A stretch of 63,975 bases of DNA from Colwellia sp. 12G3 (GTDB taxonomy: Bacteria > Pseudomonadota > Gammaproteobacteria > Enterobacterales > Alteromonadaceae), in the NCBI RefSeq assembly GCF_002836775.1, contig NZ_PJAQ01000067.1, positions 1-63,975 on the forward strand. Reading direction: 5' to 3'. This document shows positions 10,201 to 21,366 of the stretch, piece after piece (position 1 is the stretch's first letter; each line of letters starts with the position of its first letter). A model generated the notes under the pieces. That model was given only the letters and a program-made list of their open reading frames with translations, was not told the DNA's origin and made no database searches. The position numbers and the translations under genes were made by a program.

Positions 10201-11437
10201 CAAGTACATCCCAAACTTCAGCGCCTTCACGTTCAACTAATTTCTTAGCCGCTTTAATCGTAGTAGCTAAACCACGACGCTCTAATAAACCATAAATAAA
10301 TGGCTTGAATAACTCAAGTGCCATTTTTTTAGGTAAACCACATTGATGTAGTTTAAGCGTTGGACCAACCGTGATTACAGAACGACCAGAGTAATCAACA
10401 CGCTTACCTAGTAAATTCTGACGGAAACGACCTTGCTTACCTTTAATCATATCGGCAAGAGATTTAAGAGGACGTTTGTTAGAACCCGTTATAGCACGAC
10501 CACGACGACCATTATCTAAAAGTGCATCAACAGATTCTTGTAACATACGTTTTTCGTTACGTACGATAATATCTGGAGCAACTAGGTCTAGAAGACGTTT
10601 TAGACGGTTGTTACGGTTTATAACACGACGGTAAAGATCGTTAAGATCAGAAGTCGCGAAACGACCACCATCTAGTGGTACTAATGGACGTAAATCTGGC
10701 GGTAAAATTGGTAGAACATTCATAATCATCCACTCAGGCTTGTTGCCTGAAGCAGCGAATGCTTCCATTAATTTTAAACGCTTAGTGATTTTCTTACGCT
10801 TAGTTTCACTACCAATCTCAGGTAATTCTTCACGCATTTGCGCTACTTCACCGTCTAAATCGATTTGTTGTAGTAAAGCTAAAACAGCTTCAGCACCCAT
10901 TAGGGCGTCGAATTCATCACCGTGTTCTTCTAACGCGTCAAGATATTCTTCTTCTGTTAGAATTTGGCTTTTTTCTAATGTTGTTAAACCTGGCTCGGTT
11001 ACAACATATGACTCGAAATAAAGCACACGTTCGATATCACGTAATGTCATATCTAGTAATAAACCAATACGTGAAGGTAATGATTTTAAGAACCAGATGT
11101 GAGCTACTGGACTTGCTAATTCGATATGACCCATACGGTCACGACGAACTTTAGTCAATGTAACTTCTACGCCACATTTTTCACAGATAACACCACGATG
11201 CTTTAAGCGTTTGTACTTACCACAAAGGCATTCATAGTCCTTTACTGGCCCAAAAATACGTGCACAGAATAAGCCGTCACGTTCTGGTTTAAAAGTACGG
11301 TAGTTAATGGTTTCTGGCTTTTTAACTTCACCAAATGACCAAGAACGCATCAAATCTGGTGATGCTAAGCCGATGCGAATACCATCGAAATCTTCGGTTT
11401 GATTCTGTTGCTTAAGAAACTTAAGTAAATCTTTCAC
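7220..11437 (-). CDS. rpoC: RNA polymerase subunit beta'
   Basis: Beta' is the second catalytic subunit of RNA polymerase. The 1405-aa product contains the N-terminal zinc-binding cysteines ([20 protein letters not shown]), the catalytic Mg-binding [12 protein letters not shown], the [17 protein letters not shown] bridge/funnel region, and the second cysteine cluster (CDCGTHDG...[13 protein letters not shown]). The start is GTG preceded by CAGGAGA, as in E. coli. The C-terminus carries a short lysine/alanine-rich run (KAKAKAKEK). It lies 108 nt after rpoB. Confidence 0.99.
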   Translation of the reverse strand: MKDLLKFLKQQNQTEDFDGIRIGLASPDLMRSWSFGEVKKPETINYRTFKPERDGLFCARIFGPVKDYECLCGKYKRLKHRGVICEKCGVEVTLTKVRRDRMGHIELASPVAHIWFLKSLPSRIGLLLDMTLRDIERVLYFESYVVTEPGLTTLEKSQILTEEEYLDALEEHGDEFDALMGAEAVLALLQQIDLDGEVAQMREELPEIGSETKRKKITKRLKLMEAFAASGNKPEWMIMNVLPILPPDLRPLVPLDGGRFATSDLNDLYRRVINRNNRLKRLLDLVAPDIIVRNEKRMLQESVDALLDNGRRGRAITGSNKRPLKSLADMIKGKQGRFRQNLLGKRVDYSGRSVITVGPTLKLHQCGLPKKMALELFKPFIYGLLERRGLATTIKAAKKLVEREGAEVWDVLDEVIREHPVMLNRAPTLHRLGIQAFEPVLIEGKAIHLHPLVCAAYNADFDGDQMAVHVPLTIEAQMEARTLMMSTNNVLAPANGEPIIVPSQDVVLGLYYLTRDRVNGLGEGMIFTDEKEVEKAYRTGVAELHARVKVRITEHVKNAAGEWEPVTALRDTTVGRAIMWQVCPKGLPYDLIDRPLGKKPISKLINHAYRNLGLKETVMFADQIMYTGFHYAMIAGCSVGIDDMVIPDAKYTIIEDSEAEVAEIQAQFEQGLVTAGEKYNKVIDIWSSANEKVSKAMMDNLSKETVINAKGEPEEQDSFNSIFMMADSGARGSAAQIRQLAGMRGLMAKPDGSIIETPITANFREGLNVLQYFISTHGARKGLADTALKTANSGYLTRRLVDVAQDLVVTNHDCGTHDGLLMTPLIEGGDVVEPLRERVLGRVVCDDVLIPGTEEVLLPRNTLIDEALCDLIEANSVDQIKVRSIITCKTDFGICANCYGRDLARGHMINQGEAIGVVAAQSIGEPGTQLTMRTFHIGGAASRATAENSVQVKNTGHLKLQNAKFVTNSDKHLVITSRSSELTIIDEMGREKERYKVPYGSVLSKNDGQAVTSGDTIANWDPHTHPIITEVAGKVQFVDLADGITMVRQTDELTGLSSIVITDAAQRNTTGKEMRPALKLVDAKGNEVMIAGTEIPALYYLPGNAIVNLEDGADVGVGDALARIPQASSKTRDITGGLPRVADLFEARKPKLPAILAEKTGVVAFGKETKGKVRLLITQPSGEVYEEMIPKTRLLNIYEGEPVIKGEVIADGPESPHDILRLRGVAPVANYIVNEVQEVYRLQGVKINDKHIEVIVRQMIRKCEILDAGDSTFLKGEQVEVARVNISNRELEAEGKRPAEYEMQMMGITKASLATESFISAASFQETTRVLTEAAVAGKKDGLRGLKENVIVGRLIPAGTGYSYHQERAKAKAKAKEKVDTTVSADDAEKALMDALNGDLLSGNN

Positions 11438-11468
11438 ACACTTCTCCTGTCGGAGTTAAACTTTGAGA

Positions 11469-11522
11469 AGAAGGCAAAATCATTTGCCTTCTCCGCTTAC
11501 CGGCTTATCCATCAGGATAAGC
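11469..11522 (-). promoter_or_regulatory. Two hairpins in the rpoB-rpoC gap
   Basis: AGAAGGCAAA/TTTGCCTTCT (11469-11492) and GCTTATCC/GGATAAGC (11503-11522) are perfect stems with 4-nt loops. No T-run follows either, so they fit mRNA processing or translational spacing better than termination. Confidence 0.5.
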
Positions 11523-11545
11523 TCAGCTGACTTGTGGCTTAATAC

Positions 11546-14500
11546 CTAGTCTTTGTCCAACTCGATGTTAATACCTAACGAGCGGATTTCTTTCAACAAT
11601 ACGTTGAATGACTCAGGAATGCCTGGTTCCATGCGATGATCACCATCTACTAAGTTTTTATACATCTTAGTACGACCGTTAACATCATCAGACTTAACTG
11701 TAAGCATTTCTTGCAAGGTATAAGCAGCACCATAAGCTTCAAGTGCCCATACTTCCATCTCACCGAAACGCTGACCACCGAACTGAGCTTTACCACCAAG
11801 TGGTTGCTGAGTTACTAGTGAGTAAGAACCCGTTGAACGAGCATGCATTTTGTCATCAACTAAATGGTTCAGTTTTAACATATACATATAACCAACAGTA
11901 ACAGGACGCTCAAACTCACGACCGGTACGGCCATCAGTTAATACGAACTGTCCACTTTGTGGCATATCAGCAAGCACGAATAACTCTTTGATTTCTTTTT
12001 CAGCTGCGCCATCAAATGCTGGTGTAGCAATTGGTAGACCTGCACGTAAGTTACCTGCTAAGCGTAAAACTTCATCATCAGAGAAACTAGCAACATCAAC
12101 TACTTGACGAGACTCACCTACATTGTAGACTTCTTGAATGAAGTTACGTAGTTTGTGAATTTCTTGTTGTGCTTCTAACATACGGTTGATCTTTTCACCG
12201 ATACCGCGACACGCCATACCTAAGTGAGTTTCTAAGATCTGACCAATGTTCATACGTGACGGAACACCTAACGGGTTCAATACGATATCAACTGGTACAC
12301 CGTGCTCATCGTATGGCATATCTTCAACAGGTACTACGTTTGAAATAACACCCTTGTTACCATGACGACCAGCCATTTTATCACCTGGCTGTATGTGACG
12401 TTTAACGGCTAAGTAAACCTTAACAATCTTTAATACGCCTGGTTGTAAGTCATCACCTTGAGTGATCTTACGACGCTTAACTTCAAACTTCTTATCAAAG
12501 TCTTGCTTGATATTGTCAAATTGCTCAGCAATTTGCTCAAGTTCAGCTTGTTGACCTTCATCAGATAAGTTTTGTGTTAACCACTTGTCACGAGACATAG
12601 ACATTAAGTCTGACTCATTAAGACCTGTAGATAACAACAATTTCTTAGTACGTGCGTAAATACCATCTTCTAAAATGCTTAATTCATCGCCAAGATCTTT
12701 CTTAACTTCTTTAAGTTGCATTTGTTCAATTTCAACAGCACGAGCATCTTTTTCAACACCGTCGCGTGTAAATATTTGAACATCGATGATAGTACCTTTA
12801 ACAGAGTTAGGTACACGTAATGAACTATCTTTAACGTCCGCAGCTTTCTCACCGAAAATTGCTCGTAGTAGTTTTTCTTCTGGCGTAAGTTGTGTTTCAC
12901 CTTTAGGGGTTACTTTACCTACTAAGATATCACCACCATTTACTTCAGCACCAATATAAACAACACCCGCTTCATCTAATTTAGATAATGCTGATTCGCC
13001 TACGTTTGGAATATCTGCCGTAATTTCTTCACTACCAAGCTTAGTATCACGTGCAATACACGTTAACTCTTGAATGTGAATAGTAGTAAATCTATCCTCT
13101 ATAGCAACACGCTCAGATAACAACATTGAATCTTCGAAGTTGTAACCATTCCACGGCATAAATGCGATACGCATGTTTTGACCTAAAGCCAATTCACCCA
13201 TATCTGTTGAAGGACCATCAGCTAATACATCACCACGTACAACTGGCTCACCCATACGACACACTGGACGTTGGTTGATACAAGTATTTTGGTTAGAACG
13301 CGTGTATTTAGTTAAGTTATAAATATCAATACCGGCTTCACCAGCATGCATTTCATTTTCGTTAACTTTTACAACAATGCGTGATGCATCAACATAGCTT
13401 ACTACACCGCCACGTTTGGCAACTGCAGTAACACCTGAGTCAACAGCTACTACTTTTTCCATACCTGTACCAACAAGAGGTTTATCAACTCTTAGAGTAG
13501 GTACAGCTTGACGTTGCATGTTCGAACCCATCAAGGCTCTGTTAGCATCATCGTGTTCAAGGAATGGAATAAGTGACGCCGCAACAGAAATAATTTGCTG
13601 TGGAGAAACATCCATATATTGAACTTCAGCAGAAGCTTTTAAGGTAAATTCATTTTTATGACGACAGTTAACTAATTCTTGTACTAACTTGTTGTTATCA
13701 TCACGTTCAGCATTTGCCTGAGCGATAACAAAGTTACCCTCTTCAATCGCTGATAAATAATCAATGTCGTCAGTAACCAAACCGTCAATTACTTTGCGGT
13801 AAGGTGTTTCTAAGAAACCGTAATCATTGGTACGTGCGTAACACGAAAGCGAGTTGATCAAACCAATGTTTGGTCCCTCTGGCGTTTCGATTGGACAAAC
13901 ACGACCGTAATGCGTTGGATGTACATCACGTACTTCAAAACCAGCACGTTCACGGGTTAAACCACCCGGCCCTAAGGCAGAAATACGACGCTTATGCGTG
14001 ACTTCTGATAACGGGTTGTTTTGATCCATAAACTGTGACAATTGTGATGAGCCAAAGAACTCTTTCACTGCCGCAGAAATTGGCTTAGCGTTGATTAAAT
14101 CCTGTGGCATGATTGCATCTAAGTCACCAAGACTTAAACGCTCACGTACTGCACGTTCAACACGAACAAGACCAACACGGAATTGGTTTTCAGCCATTTC
14201 GCCAACAGAGCGAATACGACGGTTACCTAAGTGATCGATATCATCAACTTCACCTTTACCGTCACGAATGCCGATTAGGGTTTTCATTACTGAGATAATG
14301 TCTTCTTTAGACAAGATACCAGTACCAACATCATCTGCGTTGCCAACACGACGGTTGAACTTCATACGACCTACTTTTGATAAGTCATAACGCTCTGATG
14401 CGAAGAATAAGTTGTTAAACAACGTTTCTGCAGCATCTTTCGTTGGTGGCTCGCCTGGACGCATCATGCGATATACTTCAACTAACGCTTCTAACTTGTT

Positions 14501-15574
14501 AGTTGAACCATCAACACGAAGAGTGTCAGACATGTATGAACCAACATCGAATTCGTTCATGTATAAAGTAGAGATTACTTTATGGCCCGCTTGGCTAAGC
14601 TCGGCTAATAATTCTAAAGTGATTTCAGCATTTGCTTCAGCAATGACTTCACCAGTAGATTTGTCGATATAAGCTTTTGATAAAACACGACCAACAATAT
14701 ATTCTGCTGGGACCTCGAGTTTTTCAATTTTTGCTTTTGATAAAGAGCGAATGTGACGTGCTGTAATACGACGACCAGATTCAACTAACACTTCACCCTT
14801 TTTGATAGAAATATCAAAAATAGCTGTTTCACCACGAAGACGTTCAGGAATAAGATCCATGATCAACTTATCACCTTTAATGGTGTATTCAGTTGTGTCA
14901 TAGAACATCGCTAAAATTTCTTCAGTAGAATATTCTAGTGCGCGTAAAATGATTGACGCGGGTAATTTACGGCGTCTATCTATACGTACAAATAAGTTAT
15001 CTTTTGGATCAAATTCAAAGTCTAACCATGAACCGCGGTAAGGAATAACGCGTGCGTTATATAATACTTTACCCGATGAGTGAGTTTTACCTTTATCGTG
15101 ATCAAAGAATACACCTGGAGAACGATGTAATTGTGAAACGATAACACGCTCAGTACCATTTATTACGAAAGTACCGTTATCTGTCATCAACGGGATTTCG
15201 CCCATGTACACTTCTTGCTCTTTGATATCTTTAACAGTACCTGCAGCGGCTTCTTTATCATAAACCACTAAGCGTAATTTTACGCGTAATGGTGCTGAAT
15301 AAGTTACACCACGAATTTGACATTCTTTAACGTCAAATAATGGTTCACCTAAACGATAGCTAACATATTGTAATTCTGAGCTACCTGAATAAGCTTTAAT
15401 CGGGAAAATAGAACGAAAAGCAGCCTCTAGACCGGTTTCACCTGTTGCGTCAATATCAATAAACTTGCGGAAAGAATCGAGTTGAATGGACAACAAGAAT
15501 GGATATTCCATTACTTGTGCACTTTTACCAAAGTCCTTTCTAATTCGCTTTTTCTCAAAGTATGAGTAAGCCAT
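11546..15574 (-). CDS. rpoB: RNA polymerase subunit beta
   Basis: Beta forms one pincer of RNA polymerase and much of the active site. The product is 1342 aa, the enterobacterial length, when started at the ATG of [16 protein letters not shown], which has GAGGAA upstream; an in-frame TTG ten codons earlier is not needed. The rifampicin pocket [20 protein letters not shown] and [11 protein letters not shown] is wild type. [13 protein letters not shown] and the C-terminal [20 protein letters not shown] are present. It is the third gene of the rplJL-rpoBC unit. Confidence 0.99.
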   Translation of the reverse strand: MAYSYFEKKRIRKDFGKSAQVMEYPFLLSIQLDSFRKFIDIDATGETGLEAAFRSIFPIKAYSGSSELQYVSYRLGEPLFDVKECQIRGVTYSAPLRVKLRLVVYDKEAAAGTVKDIKEQEVYMGEIPLMTDNGTFVINGTERVIVSQLHRSPGVFFDHDKGKTHSSGKVLYNARVIPYRGSWLDFEFDPKDNLFVRIDRRRKLPASIILRALEYSTEEILAMFYDTTEYTIKGDKLIMDLIPERLRGETAIFDISIKKGEVLVESGRRITARHIRSLSKAKIEKLEVPAEYIVGRVLSKAYIDKSTGEVIAEANAEITLELLAELSQAGHKVISTLYMNEFDVGSYMSDTLRVDGSTNKLEALVEVYRMMRPGEPPTKDAAETLFNNLFFASERYDLSKVGRMKFNRRVGNADDVGTGILSKEDIISVMKTLIGIRDGKGEVDDIDHLGNRRIRSVGEMAENQFRVGLVRVERAVRERLSLGDLDAIMPQDLINAKPISAAVKEFFGSSQLSQFMDQNNPLSEVTHKRRISALGPGGLTRERAGFEVRDVHPTHYGRVCPIETPEGPNIGLINSLSCYARTNDYGFLETPYRKVIDGLVTDDIDYLSAIEEGNFVIAQANAERDDNNKLVQELVNCRHKNEFTLKASAEVQYMDVSPQQIISVAASLIPFLEHDDANRALMGSNMQRQAVPTLRVDKPLVGTGMEKVVAVDSGVTAVAKRGGVVSYVDASRIVVKVNENEMHAGEAGIDIYNLTKYTRSNQNTCINQRPVCRMGEPVVRGDVLADGPSTDMGELALGQNMRIAFMPWNGYNFEDSMLLSERVAIEDRFTTIHIQELTCIARDTKLGSEEITADIPNVGESALSKLDEAGVVYIGAEVNGGDILVGKVTPKGETQLTPEEKLLRAIFGEKAADVKDSSLRVPNSVKGTIIDVQIFTRDGVEKDARAVEIEQMQLKEVKKDLGDELSILEDGIYARTKKLLLSTGLNESDLMSMSRDKWLTQNLSDEGQQAELEQIAEQFDNIKQDFDKKFEVKRRKITQGDDLQPGVLKIVKVYLAVKRHIQPGDKMAGRHGNKGVISNVVPVEDMPYDEHGVPVDIVLNPLGVPSRMNIGQILETHLGMACRGIGEKINRMLEAQQEIHKLRNFIQEVYNVGESRQVVDVASFSDDEVLRLAGNLRAGLPIATPAFDGAAEKEIKELFVLADMPQSGQFVLTDGRTGREFERPVTVGYMYMLKLNHLVDDKMHARSTGSYSLVTQQPLGGKAQFGGQRFGEMEVWALEAYGAAYTLQEMLTVKSDDVNGRTKMYKNLVDGDHRMEPGIPESFNVLLKEIRSLGINIELDKD

Positions 15575-15763
15575 GGGGTTCCTCAGCTTGCTGGTTATGG
15601 CCAAATCTGCCTACTGAGCAAAGCTCAGTTAGACAGGTTATGCTGTAATATTTACGTCTAAATATTACTAGATGCTTCTCTAATAACGAGAAAATCACCT
15701 AAACGCTTAATAATGCTTTGTTAAAGGATAAAAGTATCATTTATTCTTTAACAACAAAAGCGC

Positions 15764-15794
15764 AAAAAGGCCGGTGACGTTTAAATCACCAGCC
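15764..15794 (-). terminator. Attenuator between rplL and rpoB
   Basis: GGCTGGTGA/TCACCGGCC (9 bp, one G-T pair) followed by TTTTTG on the minus strand, about 40 nt after rplL. In E. coli a partial terminator at this place lowers rpoBC expression relative to rplJL; the same role is inferred here. Confidence 0.7.
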
Positions 15795-15830
15795 ATGCCT
15801 TTTCAGGCAAATAATCTGTTTAAAAACAGA

Positions 15831-16190
15831 TTATTTGATCTCAACAGAAGCACCAGCTTCTTCAAGAAGTGTCTTAAGCGCTTCAGCTTCAGCTTTATCT
15901 ACGCCTTCTTTAACAACGCCAAGAGCTTCAACTAAGTCTTTAGCTTCTTTAAGGCCTAAACCTGTAGCGCCACGAACTGCTTTGATTACTGCAACTTTCT
16001 TCTCACCGAAGCTAGTCATAACAACGTTGAATTCGCTTTGTTCTTCAGCAGATTCAGCAGGTCCAGCAGCTGCAACAGCTGCAGAAGCAGAAACACCAAA
16101 TTTTTCTTCCATTGCTTCGATTAAAGCAACAACGTCCATTACTGACATTTCAGCAACTGCGTTTAAGATATCGTCTTTAGAAATAGACAT
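15831..16190 (-). CDS. rplL: Large ribosomal subunit protein bL12 (L7/L12)
   Basis: L12 dimers form the flexible stalk that recruits translational GTPases. The 119-aa product has the N-terminal dimerisation helix, an Ala-rich hinge ([12 protein letters not shown]) and the C-terminal domain with [20 protein letters not shown]. It follows rplJ, with AGGA before the ATG. Confidence 0.99.
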   Translation of the reverse strand: MSISKDDILNAVAEMSVMDVVALIEAMEEKFGVSASAAVAAAGPAESAEEQSEFNVVMTSFGEKKVAVIKAVRGATGLGLKEAKDLVEALGVVKEGVDKAEAEALKTLLEEAGASVEIK

Positions 16191-16312
16191 ACTATAATTT
16201 CCTAATTTTTAATAAACAGGTCTTTTTACTTTCTTATGTAAGTAATAAAAAACACTGTTTGAAATAACTCTAAATACAAAAAGCTTGGTTATAAGCAAAA
16301 AGCTTATATAAC

Positions 16313-16807
16313 CTATGCAGCTTCCTGTTCTTTCTGATCGCGTATAGCAGCAAACGTGCGGGCTAACTTGCCTGCAGATGCTTCTTTCATAACGCTCATC
16401 AAACGTGAAATCGCTTCGTCGTAAGTAGGTAGCTTAGCTAACATATTTACGTCTACTGCGTTACCTTCAAATGCAGCTGCTTTTAATTCAAAGTTTTCGT
16501 TAGTTTTAGCGAAAGCTGTGAATAAACGTGCAGCAGCACCTGGGTGATCACTTGAAAAAGCAATTAATGAAGGTCCTTTGAATACGTCAGCGACACATTC
16601 AAATTCAGTACCTTCTACTGCACGACGTGCTAATGTGTTACGGACAACTTTCATCCATACGCCACTTTCACGTGCTTGCTTACGCAATACAGTAATTGCT
16701 TCAACTGTAACACCACGGGCATCCGCGATTACAACTGAGTGAGCGCCATTAGCAGCTTCTTGAACTTCAGCAACAATTGCTTTTTTGTCATCAAGATTGA
16801 TAGCCAT
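16313..16807 (-). CDS. rplJ: Large ribosomal subunit protein uL10
   Basis: L10 anchors L12 dimers to 23S rRNA. The 164-aa product begins [19 protein letters not shown] and includes the [17 protein letters not shown] segment and a C-terminal L12-binding helix ending [14 protein letters not shown] precedes the ATG. In related bacteria the L10-L12 complex binds the rplJ leader and represses translation; a structured leader is present here. Confidence 0.99.
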   Translation of the reverse strand: MAINLDDKKAIVAEVQEAANGAHSVVIADARGVTVEAITVLRKQARESGVWMKVVRNTLARRAVEGTEFECVADVFKGPSLIAFSSDHPGAAARLFTAFAKTNENFELKAAAFEGNAVDVNMLAKLPTYDEAISRLMSVMKEASAGKLARTFAAIRDQKEQEAA

Positions 16808-17077
16808 TGGCTTTAACTCCTGGTTCAGACCGGTAAAAAGTACCGGTATTTACAATCCCTAATCAACAATTACTTATTGACTAGGCCATAACGGCGAGGA
16901 CCAGAATGTAAGAAAATATCTGGGTAATCACCATCTACGTAGGATAAATTAAGTAGTTAAATCAGAAGAAATAACTACACCTACGGTCTTGGACGGGGGT
17001 CGTGTATTTATTTGGCTTTATTCGATTTTACTCGAAAAACAGGCCAAAAAACCACACAACTCCTACCAAAATTTAAG
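16808..17077 (-). ncRNA. Probable L10 leader of rplJL
   Basis: The roughly 270 nt between the predicted rplJ promoter and the rplJ start hold no gene but fold well. A long hairpin pairs CGTAGG with CCTACG and TAGTTA with TAACTA (16938-16985). A second hairpin made of two ACCGGT words lies at 16829-16847, just before the ribosome-binding site. Position and structure fit the autoregulatory L10 leader; a match to the known covariance model was not tested. Confidence 0.6.
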
Positions 17078-17113
17078 GGGCGAAATTATAGGTTATAATT
17101 TCGCCCTTGTAAA
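17078..17113 (-). promoter_or_regulatory. Promoter of rplJL-rpoBC embedded in a perfect inverted repeat
   Basis: Minus strand TTTACA (17108-17113), 17-nt spacer, TATAAT (17085-17090). The spacer and -10 box fall inside a perfect 13-bp inverted repeat (GGGCGAAATTATA, 3-nt loop, its inverse; 17078-17106), which could also act as a weak terminator for rplKA read-through. Confidence 0.75.
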
Positions 17114-17171
17114 GATTCAATACACAAAACTTTACTCAACAATAGTTACAGGTAATAAATTACAGGTAATA

Positions 17172-17870
17172 TTAAGCTTGAGAAAGAGTTGCTTGGTTGA
17201 CGGTAACACCGGCACCCATAGTTGTAGAAAGAGAAACTTTCTTCAAGTATTGACCTTTAGCATTTGCAGGTTTAGCTTTTTTAAGCGCTTCTAGCAAAGA
17301 CTCTAAGTTTTCTTGCAATTGTGCAGGTTCGAAATCAGCCTTACCAATAGTAGTATGGATGATACCGTTCTTGTCGTTGCGGTAACGGATCTGACCAGAC
17401 TTAGCGTTTTTAACAGCGCCAGCTACGTCAGGAGTTACTGTACCAACTTTAGGGTTAGGCATTAAACCACGAGGGCCTAAGATTTGACCTAGTTGACCAA
17501 CAACACGCATAGCATCAGGAGAAGCAATAACAACGTCGAAGTTCATTTCGCCAGCTTTTACAAGCGCAGCTAAATCTTCCATACCAACAATGTCTGCACC
17601 AGCTGCTTTAGCTTTTTCTGCGTTTTCGCCTTGTGTAAATACAGCAACACGTACGTCACGACCAGTACCATTTGGTAATACTGTAGCACCACGAACGTTT
17701 TGATCTGATTTACGAGCGTCAATACCAAGATTTACAGCAACATCTACGCTTTCACGGAAGTTAGCTGTAGCAAATTCTTTTAATAAAGAAACTGCTTCGT
17801 TGATATCATATTCTTTTGTTACGTCTACTTTTTCACGGATAAGACGAGCGCGTTTTGATAATTTAGCCAT
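17172..17870 (-). CDS. rplA: Large ribosomal subunit protein uL1
   Basis: L1 forms the mobile stalk at the E site and represses its own operon by binding the rplK leader in E. coli. The 232-aa product has [14 protein letters not shown] and the [17 protein letters not shown] segment. It starts 3 nt after the rplK stop, so the two are translationally linked. It is separated from rplJ by 364 nt with a new promoter. Confidence 0.99.
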   Translation of the reverse strand: MAKLSKRARLIREKVDVTKEYDINEAVSLLKEFATANFRESVDVAVNLGIDARKSDQNVRGATVLPNGTGRDVRVAVFTQGENAEKAKAAGADIVGMEDLAALVKAGEMNFDVVIASPDAMRVVGQLGQILGPRGLMPNPKVGTVTPDVAGAVKNAKSGQIRYRNDKNGIIHTTIGKADFEPAQLQENLESLLEALKKAKPANAKGQYLKKVSLSTTMGAGVTVNQATLSQA

Positions 17871-17873
17871 TGA

Positions 17874-18302
17874 TTAGTCCTCTACCACTAAACCCATTGA
17901 ACGAGCAGAACCCGCAATGGTACGCACTGCAGCTTCAAGTGAACTAGCAGTTAAATCAGGTTCTTTTGTCTTAACAATTTCTTCAAGTTGAGCTGTAGTA
18001 ACAGTGCCAACTTTATCAGTGTTAGGACGACCAGAGCCGCTTTTTATGCCAGCTGCTTTTTTCAATAAGAAAGAAGCAGGTGGAGTTTTTGTTTCGAAAG
18101 TAAACGAACGGTCACTATATACAGTAATTACTACTGGAACCGGAGCGCCTTTTTCTAAAGAATCTGTTTTCGCGTTGAACGCTTTACAGAATTCCATGAT
18201 GTTAACACCATGTTGACCTAATGCAGGACCAACTGGTGGTGACGGGTTAGCTGCACCAGCAGCTACTTGTAGCTTGATTAAAGCTTGGACTTTCTTAGCC
18301 AT
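17874..18302 (-). CDS. rplK: Large ribosomal subunit protein uL11
   Basis: L11 binds the GTPase-associated region of 23S rRNA. The 142-aa product shows the conserved Pro-rich [21 protein letters not shown] and the C-terminal RNA-binding domain ending [10 protein letters not shown]. Unlike in E. coli it does not follow nusG directly; a 3-kb interruption carrying an ompA-like gene and a channel gene lies upstream. It has its own promoter. Confidence 0.99.
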   Translation of the reverse strand: MAKKVQALIKLQVAAGAANPSPPVGPALGQHGVNIMEFCKAFNAKTDSLEKGAPVPVVITVYSDRSFTFETKTPPASFLLKKAAGIKSGSGRPNTDKVGTVTTAQLEEIVKTKEPDLTASSLEAAVRTIAGSARSMGLVVED

Positions 18303-18474
18303 TTTAAAATACCTTTTGTTTGGGTAGTTAACGCAATCTACTTAACACTAAAGTGGAATTTACCAATTTATCGCAAAGTTTTCGCTTCCCTGTTTACAAA
18401 ATTCGCTTTAAAAACAGTTATTTTCACAACATAATAAAGCGTTTTTCGTGCGCGCTAAAAATAAGCGGCAGCGG

Positions 18475-18504
18475 ATTATATATTAACCAGCCACCTCATT
18501 TCAA
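18475..18504 (-). promoter_or_regulatory. Promoter of rplKA
   Basis: Minus strand TTGAAA (18499-18504), 18-nt spacer, TATAAT (18475-18480), followed by a GC-rich CCGCTGCCGC. The leader to rplK is about 165 nt. This supplies rplKA with transcription independent of nusG. Confidence 0.7.
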
Positions 18505-18573
18505 GCGCTTTTATTGTAACGGAGAAAATAGCAATAATCTGGAACCGCGTGATACCACTATTTACTCTGCCAA

Positions 18574-19671
18574 TTAGCGTTGTTCTGCTACTTTTTTTAC
18601 TGTACTTACTGTCGCTTCAATGCGACGATTTTGCTCATGGGCAGCGGCAGTGTTATTTTTATTTAATAATCTACTCTCCCCATAACCTATTGCTTTTAAT
18701 CGACTCGCATCAATTGAAAATTCATTGATTAATACATCAACAACAGCTTGAGCACGCTTAGCTGACAAACTTTGATTAAACTTAGCCCCACCTTGTGCTG
18801 AGCTATGGCCGTTAATAGTTAAACTTACATGTGGATAAGTTTTCATAAAGTCAGCAGCTTTAGCTATTTCATCTTTATATTCTGCTTTTACCACTGCCTT
18901 GCTATTATCAAAATTTACACGTAATTGAATTGTTTCTTGCTGTTCAGTGAAAACAGTACAACCCATGTTATCTACTTTGTCAGTCGTAGGTGTATTGCCA
19001 CAATGATCTTTGCTATCAACGATACCGTCAATATCACTATCTTTTTCTACTACCATAGCTACCGGAGCAACAACTGCTACAGGTGCTACTTTAGCTGGTT
19101 CAGCACGTTTAATTTTAGCTGGCTGACTACCAAAGTAATAAATAAAACCTAACTTCGTAGAGAAATCGGTATAGTTATCATCAAATTGATAATGTCCTTT
19201 TCCTTCAAAATAAAGTGCCATATTCTGACTTAAGTAATGACGATAGCCAGCCCCTAACGCTGCAGATAGGTTTGATTTTTCAACATCTAAGAAATCGGCA
19301 CCACCAACAACATAAAAGCTTTCTTTGAATGGGAAGTATAATAAATCTAGCGCAATACTCTTACCTGCGGGTAAGTCATAGTTATTATTTTGTGCAACAG
19401 GTTTAAAGTGTGTATATGAAAGCCTAGTTTCGAATAACTCTGTTAGGCGGTACCCACCTTCAACACCTAGGCCCGAAGCATGATCAATAGCAGAGTTAGC
19501 ATTACTATTAAACAGACGATCTTCATCCGTTTTTAAGTACATAGCATGACCACCAATATATGCATTGTCTACTAAAGACTCTGCACTTGGTTGCTCTGCT
19601 GCTGATAACGATAATGAAAAAACAGATAAGCCAATGAATTGGCATAATTTTGAAAGTTTAAATGGGCGCAT
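18574..19671 (-). CDS. OmpA-family outer membrane protein
   Basis: The 365-aa product has a signal peptide (cleavage probably after LSLSAA, near residue 25), an N-terminal beta-barrel of about 160 residues like OmpA/OMP_b-brl, a single thrombospondin type-3-like calcium motif (DSDIDGIVDSKDHC...), and a C-terminal OmpA peptidoglycan-binding domain (LTINGHSSAQGG, LSAKRAQAVVDVL, YGESRLLNKN...NRRIEATVS). It should link outer membrane and cell wall. AAGGATAG precedes the ATG. It lies between rplK and the divergent channel gene, an unusual place. OprF-like porin activity is possible but not shown. Confidence 0.9.
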   Translation of the reverse strand: MRPFKLSKLCQFIGLSVFSLSLSAAEQPSAESLVDNAYIGGHAMYLKTDEDRLFNSNANSAIDHASGLGVEGGYRLTELFETRLSYTHFKPVAQNNNYDLPAGKSIALDLLYFPFKESFYVVGGADFLDVEKSNLSAALGAGYRHYLSQNMALYFEGKGHYQFDDNYTDFSTKLGFIYYFGSQPAKIKRAEPAKVAPVAVVAPVAMVVEKDSDIDGIVDSKDHCGNTPTTDKVDNMGCTVFTEQQETIQLRVNFDNSKAVVKAEYKDEIAKAADFMKTYPHVSLTINGHSSAQGGAKFNQSLSAKRAQAVVDVLINEFSIDASRLKAIGYGESRLLNKNNTAAAHEQNRRIEATVSTVKKVAEQR

Positions 19672-19937
19672 TGAATACTATCCTTTTGTGTATTACTTCA
19701 TGATGATTTTTCTGGCGCATAGTATAATCATTTATTATCCAAACTACTGTAGTTCTCTGGATAAATGTTAATAAAAAGTGAACCTTTGGTATTTACCCCA
19801 AGTTCGTCCCTATTATCTGAACACGGCTCATAACATTTACTAACAAAATCGCCCTGCTATATAGTATAAAATTACTTTTCTGAATTTCGTGTTTACGTCA
19901 ACATTTTAACCATATTAGTCATCCACCGAGTATTTAT

Positions 19938-20756
19938 ATGTCATCTACAACCCTGGCTCGTAGAAAAATACGCAGCGTTGTTGAAAGTAAAAAATTTCAA
20001 CATGCACTTATCGCCCTTATCCTTTTCAATGCCTTTACCCTTGGACTGGAAACCAGCCCATTTGGTAAAGCCAATGTTGGCATTCTACATATTATCGATA
20101 CGTTAATATTAGTTATTTTTACCCTAGAGTTACTATTGAAACTAATCGCCTATAAAGGTGATTTTTTCCGTTCCGGTTGGAATTGGTTCGATTTTATCAT
20201 TGTTGCTATTTCTTGGGCGCCTACAAGTGGTGCTTTATCAGTACTACGTGCTTTTAGAATATTACGGGTATTGCGATTACTTTCTGTGGTACCGCAAATG
20301 CGCCGTGTGATTGGCGCACTAGGTCATTCACTACCTGGCATGGCATCAGTCGTCGGCGTTTTAAGTATTATATTTTATGTCTCTGCGGTACTTACAACTA
20401 AAATATTTGGCAGTCATAGTGATGTAAATATGCAGGAGTGGTTTGGTAGCATAGGTGCTTCCGCTTATACCTTATTTCAGGTGATGACGTTAGAAAGTTG
20501 GTCTATGGGCATAGTTCGTCCAACCATGGAATTATTCCCGCTCTCTTGGGTATTTTTTGTACCCTTTATCATTATTACCAGCTTCGCGGTGCTTAACTTA
20601 TTTATTGGGATTATTGTCGATGCCATGCAAGTAATGCATGAGGAAGAAGGTAAACCTAAACAAACCATCGCAACGAAAGAAGATATGCTCGTATTAGAAG
20701 CCAAAATCGATAAGTTGAATGAATTATTACAGAGCAACATTGATAATACGAAGTAG
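19938..20756 (+). CDS. Voltage-gated sodium channel, NaChBac/NavMs type
   Basis: This 272-aa protein is one six-helix voltage-gated domain of the bacterial Nav family, which works as a homotetramer in the inner membrane. The S4 sensor is SVLRAFRILRVLRLL, with arginines every third residue, followed by a further RR. The pore filter TLESWSM (residues 184-190) matches the sodium-selective TLESW consensus. After S6 (LNLFIGIIVDAMQ) a hydrophilic tail ends in a short coiled coil (DMLVLEAKIDKLNELL), as in tetrameric Navs. It is transcribed away from the ompA-like gene. Na+-driven motility or pH/osmotic homeostasis are plausible roles, by family knowledge only. Confidence 0.93.
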   Translation: MSSTTLARRKIRSVVESKKFQHALIALILFNAFTLGLETSPFGKANVGILHIIDTLILVIFTLELLLKLIAYKGDFFRSGWNWFDFIIVAISWAPTSGALSVLRAFRILRVLRLLSVVPQMRRVIGALGHSLPGMASVVGVLSIIFYVSAVLTTKIFGSHSDVNMQEWFGSIGASAYTLFQVMTLESWSMGIVRPTMELFPLSWVFFVPFIIITSFAVLNLFIGIIVDAMQVMHEEEGKPKQTIATKEDMLVLEAKIDKLNELLQSNIDNTK

Positions 20757-21366
20757 GTACTTATTAGTTAACTAGGATTTATTGGTAAAGGGAACTTCCC
20801 CCTGATAAATAACACGCTAAAACTAAGCGTACTATCAAACTGTCGCTCAATTATCAGTTGGCATCCAATGAACTAATGGTTAATGGAAAGGTGATAATCA
20901 CGTATATCCTCATTATCAGAGGTCGCTATACTGGTTGGTAATCATCCACAGTGATTCGAGTGAGGTGCAGCATCACGTGGACTTAAGGATCACAGGCAAA
21001 AAATAAACGCTGGTGTGAATAATTTTTACAAAATTTTACCTGGTATTTATTAGCCATAACAGCAATGACTGGTCATTGAGAACAGAGGTGAAAGTAGCGT
21101 GGACCGAAATATTATTCCCCAATGACAGATTTAATAAAAGGTATTAGCTCTTTATTTATTATGCTTAAAACTGGGGCAAGCGAGGTAACTTATCTTCGTG
21201 CAAAGTTATTCGTATTGATTCAACTTAGTTATTGCGAATTAAGTAATACCTATTTATAAATCTAGAATTATTAGTAGGTATTAGCTTGAAGTAATTATAC
21301 TACGATATAAACAAAAAACGCCTGCACAAGGCAAGCGTTTTTAATCAAGGAAATAATAGCAGCTAA
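20757..21366. other. 610-nt stretch with no recognised gene, downstream of the Nav channel and nusG
   Basis: Only the nusG terminator (21315-21341) is identifiable. The rest has stops in all frames, a repeated GGTATTAGCT word (21139 and 21281) and no clear promoter. It may be decayed sequence. Confidence 0.5.
21315..21341 (-). terminator. Terminator of secE-nusG
   Basis: Minus strand AAAACGCTTGC, loop CTTGT, GCAGGCGTTTT (11 bp with one G-T pair) and more Ts, 26 nt after the nusG stop. It shows that nusG and rplK are separate units here. Confidence 0.9.

Noticed and set aside
15835..16197. 120-codon open frame antisense to rplL
   Set aside because: Opposite an Ala-rich ribosomal protein gene; no ribosome-binding site or plausible domain.
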